11,250 nt of DNA from SZUA-265 sp966249405 (lineage in GTDB: Bacteria; Myxococcota_A; Polyangia; Polyangiales; Polyangiaceae). Below are positions 6,528 through 11,250 of the stretch, piece after piece; the first letter of the stretch is position 1; each line of letters starts with the position of its first letter. The notes under the pieces are model-generated. The model saw only the letters and a program-made list of their open reading frames with translations, was not told the origin of the DNA and searched no databases. The translations under genes were made by a program, and so were the position numbers. The stretch is from contig CBINDO010000277.1 of NCBI GenBank assembly GCA_966249405.1, positions 1 through 11,250 of the forward strand. Direction: 5' to 3'.

Positions 6528-8075
6528 TCAGACCAACTGCGTGTGCAAGAAGCTGCCGCGCCGGTAGGCGATCACGTAGACGATGGCCGAAACGCAGTAG
6601 GTGAGGGCCACCATTTGCCACAACGTCTCTGCTTGCGCATGTAAACCTTGAACGACCACCCAGCACGCGGGGATCTGGAACATCAGAATCACGGCCACGT
6701 CGAGCAAGAAAGTCTGTCGCGTAGCCCCGGCGCCTTGGATGGCCGAGCCCAGCACGATGCCGATGCCCAACCCGACGTAGCTTGGAGCGACCCAACGGAA
6801 ATACTCGAGCCCGGTCTGGACGACGGTCGGATCGGTCGTGAAGAACTCGACCATCTCGGGCCCCCAGGCCATGCACGCCAACGCGAACGCCCCCATCATC
6901 AGGGAGTTGTAGAACATCATCACCCAGCCGCTCTGGTGGGCGCGCCGGTGGTTCCCCGCTCCGAGGTTTTGGCCCATGAAGGTCTGCGACGCGCTGCCCC
7001 AGCCGAGACCCACGAACATCGCCATCGTCTCCCAGCGCAACACCACGCCGAGCGCCGTGGCGGTACCCTGATCCGTTTCCGTCGTGTAGCCGCGTTGGGC
7101 GAACGCGATGACCGCGAGCACCGCGACGATGCGGACCACCAACTGCGAACTGGTGGGCCAACCTACGTCCCATATGCGGCGCATCACGCGAGGACAGGGC
7201 CGCGTTCGCGAGTTCTCGCGGAACAGGCCGTGTCGGTGAAAACACAGGAAGAACGTCGGCACCAGAGCGACTAGGCGGGCGAGCACGGTGGCCCACGCCG
7301 CACCAACCAGCTCGAGGCGCGGAAAGCCGAAGACCTCGGCAAGCCTCGGACCCCACGCGAAAATTGGCGGCGCTTCTCCAGGCCCGTAGACGAGCAGCAC
7401 GGCCAGCAACAGGTTGGCGGCGTTGGCAAAGACCAACATGCTGATGGGAGTCTTGCTGCTCCCGAGGGCACGCTGAATCGTGATCAAGTGCAGGAGCAAG
7501 AAGATGGACCCGCTACCGGCCATCGTGACGCGCAGGTACGGAACACCAACCTCGGCGACTTGGCCTTTGGCGTCCATCACGTCGCGTAGCAGGAAGTCCG
7601 CACCGAACAGGCCGATGCCTGCGAAGATGAGGCTGAGCAGCAGCAGCAACAGCAGCGATTGCCATGCCACACGCCGCACCCCCTCCTCGTCGCCTTCACC
7701 GTGGCGTCTACTGATGATCGTTCCAGTAGCGATGCTGAGCCCGTAACTCAGGATCGTCCCCACCGCGGCGACGTTGTCGCAGTTGGCGATGGCGGCCATC
7801 GACGCCGTCGCGGTAGTGCCCTGCAGGCGCGCGATGATGTACGCATCGACGAGGTTGAACGTCGTCTGCAGTCCCATCCCGACTGCGAGGGGGAAGCCGA
7901 ACCGGGCGGCCTCGGATGCCAACGGACCGTTCAAGATGCGGTCTACAGCGCGACTCATTTGCGTTCGTTCGGACCTCGGAGCTTCGACCGGAGTCGACAG
8001 CGCGGCGGGTTCGTTCACCGCCGGCGGGACCAGCGACACTTCGCTGGTGTAGCTCGGGCTGGGGCTAGACTTCAC
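6528..8075 (-). CDS. MATE-family efflux transporter
   Basis: This 515-residue inner-membrane protein is about 12-helix in character, with hydrophobic blocks throughout from residue 58 to the end. Family landmarks include the opening FGFPLAVGMGLQTTFNLVDAY at about 59-79, the GQNLGAG loop followed by RRA at 368-379 in the second half, and QGAGATRQT at 447-455, equivalent to the usual QGaGdt segment. MATE transporters export cationic or other small compounds coupled to Na+ or H+; the substrate cannot be deduced. The N-terminus carries a Pro/Ser-rich cytoplasmic extension of about 50 residues. The start is taken as GTG 8075, which has GGGAG 5 bases upstream and overlaps the end of the small zinc-ribbon gene; ATG at 7958 (residue 40) is an alternative that would remove most of the extension. 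It is the last gene of a minus-strand run and faces the regulator-like gene tail to tail. Confidence 0.92.
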   Translation of the reverse strand: MKSSPSPSYTSEVSLVPPAVNEPAALSTPVEAPRSERTQMSRAVDRILNGPLASEAARFGFPLAVGMGLQTTFNLVDAYIIARLQGTTATASMAAIANCDNVAAVGTILSYGLSIATGTIISRRHGEGDEEGVRRVAWQSLLLLLLLSLIFAGIGLFGADFLLRDVMDAKGQVAEVGVPYLRVTMAGSGSIFLLLHLITIQRALGSSKTPISMLVFANAANLLLAVLLVYGPGEAPPIFAWGPRLAEVFGFPRLELVGAAWATVLARLVALVPTFFLCFHRHGLFRENSRTRPCPRVMRRIWDVGWPTSSQLVVRIVAVLAVIAFAQRGYTTETDQGTATALGVVLRWETMAMFVGLGWGSASQTFMGQNLGAGNHRRAHQSGWVMMFYNSLMMGAFALACMAWGPEMVEFFTTDPTVVQTGLEYFRWVAPSYVGLGIGIVLGSAIQGAGATRQTFLLDVAVILMFQIPACWVVVQGLHAQAETLWQMVALTYCVSAIVYVIAYRRGSFLHTQLV

Positions 8076-8415
8076 AGACGCTCCCGGTGCGAGGGTGCTC
8101 GGCGGGCGCCCATACGTCGGGGCCCTCGGGCGTCGCGGTGAGGCACCGCGAGCAGGTCGGATTCAGCGTGGTTCCGAGCATTGAAAAGGGGTACCTAGCC
8201 CATCGTCCGCGGCACGTCTCGCACGAAAATAGCTCGGGCAGGAAAGGCGGCGGGTTCTTAACCCCATCCGCTACGCATTTGCCAAATCGGTATGGACTCG
8301 TTTGGTTCAAGGGCCGAACCTTTCTTCGCCCTTCGAACACCGACGCGGCAAATTCAATTCCGCTCGAAACACTGCCGAGCGATGCGAAGTCGCTTTCGCA
8401 CTTGTCGGGTCTCAC
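8065..8415 (-). CDS. Small zinc-ribbon-like protein with two CxxC pairs, function unknown
   Basis: The reading frame spans 116 codons from GTG 8415. The C-terminal half is protein-like: LFSCETCRGRWARYPFSML, then LNPTCSRCL. This gives two CxxC pairs (Cys65/68 and Cys88/91 counted from GTG 8415) 20 residues apart, as in a zinc ribbon or knuckle. The N-terminal part is less convincing and its first part overlaps the end of the RNase HII-like gene. TTG 8310, with AAAGG 8 bases upstream on the minus strand, is a reasonable alternative start and would give about 81 residues. The stop (8067-8065) lies just inside the MATE reading frame, an 11-base overlap. The reading frame lies opposite a plus-strand frame that I regard as a shadow. 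No known family is recognised; a metal-binding or regulatory accessory is possible but not shown. Confidence 0.6.
   Translation of the reverse strand: MRPDKCESDFASLGSVSSGIEFAASVFEGRRKVRPLNQTSPYRFGKCVADGVKNPPPFLPELFSCETCRGRWARYPFSMLGTTLNPTCSRCLTATPEGPDVWAPAEHPRTGSVCEV
8081..8085 (-). promoter_or_regulatory. Ribosome binding site for the MATE gene
   Basis: On the minus strand GGGAG lies 5 bases before GTG 8075, inside the 3' end of the preceding small gene. It supports the upstream GTG start and coupling of the two genes. Confidence 0.55.
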
Positions 8416-9274
8416 TCGCGAATTGGCGGCTCACCGGGTCGTTGTAGCCGCTGCAGCCCCGGAGCTCGGTGATGTGGCTCTGGTAGAAGCCGTTGATCTG
8501 ACCCATCAACACCTCGCGGACGAACTTTCCGATCAACGAGGCCAACATCACCAACGGGTCGGCGGCGTCTGCGTCCTGAACGAAATGTATCTCACCGATG
8601 CCCGGGAAGTGGTAGGCGCTGCGGGCGCGCTCCTGGCAAAGGACCGCATGCAAGCGACCGCTCAGCGGACCGAAGAACTTGGAATAGTCGCCCATGCCGC
8701 CCACCTTGCCGCAAATGGCGACCAGTTTGCCCGGAACGCGATCGCGAACGTGCAAGATGAGCCGCTCCATCGCGTGCAGATCCGAGGTCGAGCGGTTGAG
8801 GCCAGCCTCACGCTCGCTGTTCATCTGAGAGACGCAGACGACTTCGGTCGTGGCCGAATGGAAGGTGACCCCTTGTTTCTCGAAGGCGGCGAGGTGCTTG
8901 CGCAGCCGGGTTACGACTTTCTCATCCGTTTGGAAGGCTTGTTGTCGTACCGACCAGCATTGGGGCAAGGTGGCCTCCGGGCAGCGACGCTGGAGGGAGC
9001 CGGAGGGTTGGCGCAGCAGGCGTTCCAGGAGCTCGGCGGGTGTCGCCGCGTCGGGATGCAGCGCTCGAGCCCAGGCTTCCCCCAGACCGTGATTACCAAA
9101 CGCGACGAGCTTCTTCGAATCGTCGAGGTCCGCCGCCAGGCGCGCGCCCAGCTTGCGCGCGAGGCGCGCCTGCCCGGCATCCGTGACCTGTGCGCACACC
9201 GCCGTCACCGTCAACGGGCCGAGCCAGGCGCCGAGGCCGTTTTCGTCGATACCTAGCCGATAGGATTCAGACAC
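8354..9274 (-). CDS. Divergent RNase HII-like protein (ribonuclease H fold)
   Basis: This 306-residue protein opens with YRLGIDENGLGAWLGPLTV, matching RNase HII motif I (GIDEAGRGPLAGP) with the catalytic Asp10-Glu11 pair, followed by DDSKKL at 51-56 (motif II). Near the C-terminus, DAADPLVMLASLIGKFVREV at 236-255 corresponds to the D...AASILAKV.RD block, so the family link is good. True RNase HII is about 200-230 residues and cuts RNA in RNA/DNA hybrids; here about 100 extra residues sit between motifs II and III. Motif III, where RNase HII has IDG and related long proteins (from memory) have a CDKxGGR-type sequence, reads CGKVGG at 188-193, so the Asp appears replaced by Gly189. GTG 9274 is the only start that keeps motif I near the N-terminus, though its ribosome site is weak. 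It probably heads the minus-strand run with the zinc-ribbon and MATE genes. It should not be called rnhB; activity is uncertain. Confidence 0.8.
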   Translation of the reverse strand: MSESYRLGIDENGLGAWLGPLTVTAVCAQVTDAGQARLARKLGARLAADLDDSKKLVAFGNHGLGEAWARALHPDAATPAELLERLLRQPSGSLQRRCPEATLPQCWSVRQQAFQTDEKVVTRLRKHLAAFEKQGVTFHSATTEVVCVSQMNSEREAGLNRSTSDLHAMERLILHVRDRVPGKLVAICGKVGGMGDYSKFFGPLSGRLHAVLCQERARSAYHFPGIGEIHFVQDADAADPLVMLASLIGKFVREVLMGQINGFYQSHITELRGCSGYNDPVSRQFASETRQVRKRLRIARQCFERN

Positions 9275-9350
9275 CGGTGGCTTTTTAATGGGAAGGCGCG
9301 ACGTTTGAAATCACAGAGTGGAGGCGCGCGTCTGGCGCCCGTCCGGCAGC

Positions 9351-9355
9351 GGGAG
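9351..9355 (+). promoter_or_regulatory. Possible ribosome binding site for the YtkA-like lipoprotein
   Basis: GGGAG lies 12 bases before GTG 9368. The spacing is long, but the start is further supported by the compact lipoprotein signal peptide that it produces. Confidence 0.35.
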
Positions 9356-9367
9356 TATCTTGCAAGG

Positions 9368-9850
9368 GTGAAGCGCTTGGCCTCGTTAGCCGCGTTCGGA
9401 CTTTCGATCGGATGTTCGAACGGTGAAACAACCCATCACACCACCCATGAGCCCGCCGAAGCGGGGGCCGTCGAAGAGGGCTGCGACGGTCGAGGGCGCG
9501 CGCTCGAGGGCCTGTTGGTATCATCCGAGGGCGACGCAGGCGGGGTCGCTACCTTGGAGTTCCTCGCGGGCGAACCCATGCCGCCCATAGTCGGCAACAA
9601 CTCTTGGTTGTTTGGCCTCGAAGTGGGTGGGAAGCCGCTCCCGGACTTGGCCGCGGCCATCACGGTCACGCCCTTCATGCCCGATCACGGCCATGGCACG
9701 CCGACCAAAGTGAACGTCGTCGAGGAGGAGCCCGGGGAGTACCGGTTCGAGCCCGTGCATTTGAGAATGGCCGGGTTTTGGGAGATCCGCGTCGAGCTCG
9801 AGAGCGAAGTCCGGGTGGCGGATTGGGTGTTCGGGGTGTGCGTTGAGTAA
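9368..9850 (+). CDS. YtkA/FixH-like domain lipoprotein
   Basis: GTG 9368 gives a 160-residue precursor with a short, classic signal peptide (KR, then hydrophobic 4-15) and a lipobox ending SIGC with Cys16; the frame extends upstream to TTG 9305, but that adds 21 residues to the n-region. A His/Thr-rich linker (THHTTH at 22-27) follows. Residues about 60-158 fit the YtkA-like family (PF13115), an Ig-type beta sandwich: SWLFGLEVGGKPL (strand), ITVTPFMPDHGHG at 98-110, EPGEYRFEPVHLRMAGFWEI at 121-140. The M.xHGHG and M.G.WEI motifs are the usual hallmarks; His and Met residues there could bind a metal, though this is not demonstrated. The stop codon overlaps the TTG start of the cytochrome gene (9843), so both probably form one operon and act together at the periplasmic face of a membrane. 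The upstream neighbour is divergent. Confidence 0.85.
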   Translation: MKRLASLAAFGLSIGCSNGETTHHTTHEPAEAGAVEEGCDGRGRALEGLLVSSEGDAGGVATLEFLAGEPMPPIVGNNSWLFGLEVGGKPLPDLAAAITVTPFMPDHGHGTPTKVNVVEEEPGEYRFEPVHLRMAGFWEIRVELESEVRVADWVFGVCVE

Positions 9851-11250
9851 GCGCGGACGCCGTTCGAAGCCGTGGCGCAGTTGGGCTGCCTTGGGCGGAT
9901 TGGCCTTCGCTGAGGCGTTCGTGGGCGTCGGTGCCGTGTCCGGCTGCAGTGAACGGCGTGCGACGCCCCCACCGGACGCCATGGCGTCGTCAGCCGAAGA
10001 CGCCGGCTCCTTGTCTCGCGACGAACTCCTCGATCCCAAGGCGTGTCAGAGTTGCCATCCGGCGCAGTTCGAGGAGTGGTCTGGCAGCATGCACGCGTAC
10101 GCCTCGGAAGACCCGGTATTTCGAGCCATGAACGCGCGTGGCCAAGAGGACACGGGGGGGAAATTGGGCACCTTCTGTGTGAACTGTCACGCGCCCATGG
10201 CGGTCGACGCTGGCTTGACGCGCGACGGCTTGAACCTGGATTCACTGCCCGCGGCTTATCGCGGCGTCACGTGTTACTTCTGTCACAACGTCGAGGCTGT
10301 CGAAGGTGACCACAATAACCCGTTGCGCTTGGCCAATGACAACTCGATGCGAGGGCCGTTCGCCGACCCTGCACCCAACCGTGCCCACAGGTCCGCTTTC
10401 TCCCCGTTCATGGACAAGGGTGATCAAAGGAGCGCTCAGTCGTGCGGCGCCTGCCACGACGTCGTCGTGGACGCTCACGCATTGGGCGCGACGGGCGGCG
10501 AAGCCAGCGTCTTCTTGGAGCGCACGTTCGAGGAGTGGAAGCAGACCTTGTTCAATCGAGACGTCGCGTCCGGGGGTCTGACGTGCAACGGCTGCCACAT
10601 GCCGATCTCGCCGCGCAGGGAGTCTTCAGCCGTGGGAGAGGGACTGCCGAAGCGACAATCGCGCCGTCACGATTTCGAAGGCGTGGACTTGGCTTTGGTG
10701 CCATTTCCGAACGCTGAGCGCCAACGCCTGCTAACCCAGCAATTTCTAGATTCGAGTCTGCTTGGTGAGATATGCGTCTCGCGAGATGGCGTGCTTGCCG
10801 TCACGCTCGAGAACTCGGCTGGCCACCATTGGCCCAGCGGTGCGACCTTCGACCGACTTGGTTGGCTGTCGGTGCAGGCCTACGACGCCAGCGGCATGGT
10901 CTTCGAGACCGTCGACCCGGAAGCAGATTCGCCGCTGAACGTCCCCGGGACGATGACGGTTTCGGGCCCGGACGCGGCCAGCGACCCGTTCACTTCGGTC
11001 GACGCAGCGACGGGTCCAACGGCAGACGCCGGTGACGTTTCGATGGCGACGGTGGTCCGAAGGTCGGCACCTACTCTCACCGAAACCGTCGCCAAGGCGG
11101 ACGGCAGTCCCGCTCACTTCTTTTGGGAGGTGGCCGAGATAACCGGGAGCACCTCGTTGCCCGGCGTGGTTACACGCGACCCGCTGTCGCCCGACTATCA
11201 CGCCGAGCGCCGGACGTGGCAGCTCGACACCCAGCAGTCGGGCTTCGATT
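9843..11250 (+). CDS. Pentahaem cytochrome c554-type lipoprotein, C-terminus beyond the right edge (partial)
   Basis: The frame is open from TTG 9843 to the window end, giving 469 visible residues. The TTG overlaps the TAA of the preceding gene by 8 bases, supporting coupling. A basic n-region, a hydrophobic stretch (residues 14-34) and a lipobox VSGC (Cys35) mark a lipoprotein. Five haem-c sites are visible: CQSCH 68, CVNCH 112, CYFCH 144, CGACH 201 and CNGCH 248. The first block, ACQSCHPAQFEEWSGSMHA, and the next, FCVNCHAPMA, are typical of the cytochrome c554/c-prime superfamily (PF13435). After the haem region, GHHWPSGATFDR at 327-338 resembles the conserved GHxxPTG segment seen in many multihaem cytochromes of this group; the following part is beta-rich with a low-complexity Ala/Asp/Ser/Thr insert at about 365-400. 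It probably transfers electrons at the envelope and may work with the YtkA-like lipoprotein; no enzymatic reaction can be named. Confidence 0.88.
   Translation, partial: MSKRGRRSKPWRSWAALGGLAFAEAFVGVGAVSGCSERRATPPPDAMASSAEDAGSLSRDELLDPKACQSCHPAQFEEWSGSMHAYASEDPVFRAMNARGQEDTGGKLGTFCVNCHAPMAVDAGLTRDGLNLDSLPAAYRGVTCYFCHNVEAVEGDHNNPLRLANDNSMRGPFADPAPNRAHRSAFSPFMDKGDQRSAQSCGACHDVVVDAHALGATGGEASVFLERTFEEWKQTLFNRDVASGGLTCNGCHMPISPRRESSAVGEGLPKRQSRRHDFEGVDLALVPFPNAERQRLLTQQFLDSSLLGEICVSRDGVLAVTLENSAGHHWPSGATFDRLGWLSVQAYDASGMVFETVDPEADSPLNVPGTMTVSGPDAASDPFTSVDAATGPTADAGDVSMATVVRRSAPTLTETVAKADGSPAHFFWEVAEITGSTSLPGVVTRDPLSPDYHAERRTWQLDTQQSGFD

Noticed and set aside
6421..7356. 311-codon minus-strand frame inside the MATE gene
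   Set aside because: It overlaps the MATE frame on the same strand and is Arg/Gly-rich; the MATE frame has the family motifs.
8087..9256. 389-codon plus-strand frame opposite the RNase HII-like gene
   Set aside because: The minus-strand frame has clear RNase HII motifs; the plus-strand translation has none and also covers the small zinc-ribbon gene and the gene end.
9275..9367. AT-rich TTTTTAAT patch as a divergent promoter
   Set aside because: No -35/-10 pair with proper spacing could be assigned to either strand, though a promoter probably lies in this gap.

Overview
The window is GC-rich, with strong G/C bias at third codon positions, frequent GTG and TTG starts, and many lipoprotein signal peptides. 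It carries two multihaem cytochrome lipoproteins and a probable pseudo-receiver/PATAN-type protein. Together this suggests a Gram-negative bacterium of the Myxococcota (myxobacterial) type. That placement is an inference from gene content and style; there is no rRNA or marker gene here to prove it.

Layout, left to right. (1) A minus-strand pair, 2098 to 1: a polytopic membrane protein of the lysylphosphatidylglycerol-synthase TM / YbhN flippase-like family, overlapping by 4 bases (ATGA) a probable lipoprotein whose CAP/SCP domain runs off the left edge. (2) Divergent from it, a guanine deaminase (2157-3509, +). (3) A lipoprotein that fuses a UshA-like metallophosphatase fold, with its metal ligands apparently lost, to a C-terminal four-haem cytochrome c554-type module (3637-5400, +). 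(4) A two-domain protein of unknown role, probably a pseudo-receiver plus a PATAN/DUF4388-like domain (5591-6499, +). (5) A convergent minus-strand run, 9274 to 6528: a divergent RNase HII-like protein with a Gly where one catalytic Asp is expected, a small two-CxxC zinc-ribbon protein, and a MATE-family transporter whose GTG start overlaps the end of the small gene. (6) A plus-strand pair at the right edge: a YtkA/FixH-like lipoprotein overlapping a five-haem cytochrome c554-type lipoprotein that continues beyond the window.

There is no mobile element, CRISPR array, tRNA or rRNA visible, and no gap above 300 bases. The largest gaps are 5401-5590 and 3510-3636. The unifying theme, as far as there is one, is cell-envelope biology: four of the nine genes encode probable lipoproteins, two are polytopic membrane proteins, and two carry c-type haem sites that would need periplasmic maturation. 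The guanine deaminase, the RNase HII-like protein and the regulator-like protein look like independent neighbours. I do not see a clear defence or other multi-gene novel system. The most unusual items are the metal-ligand-less phosphatase/tetrahaem fusion and the RNase HII relative with an altered active site.
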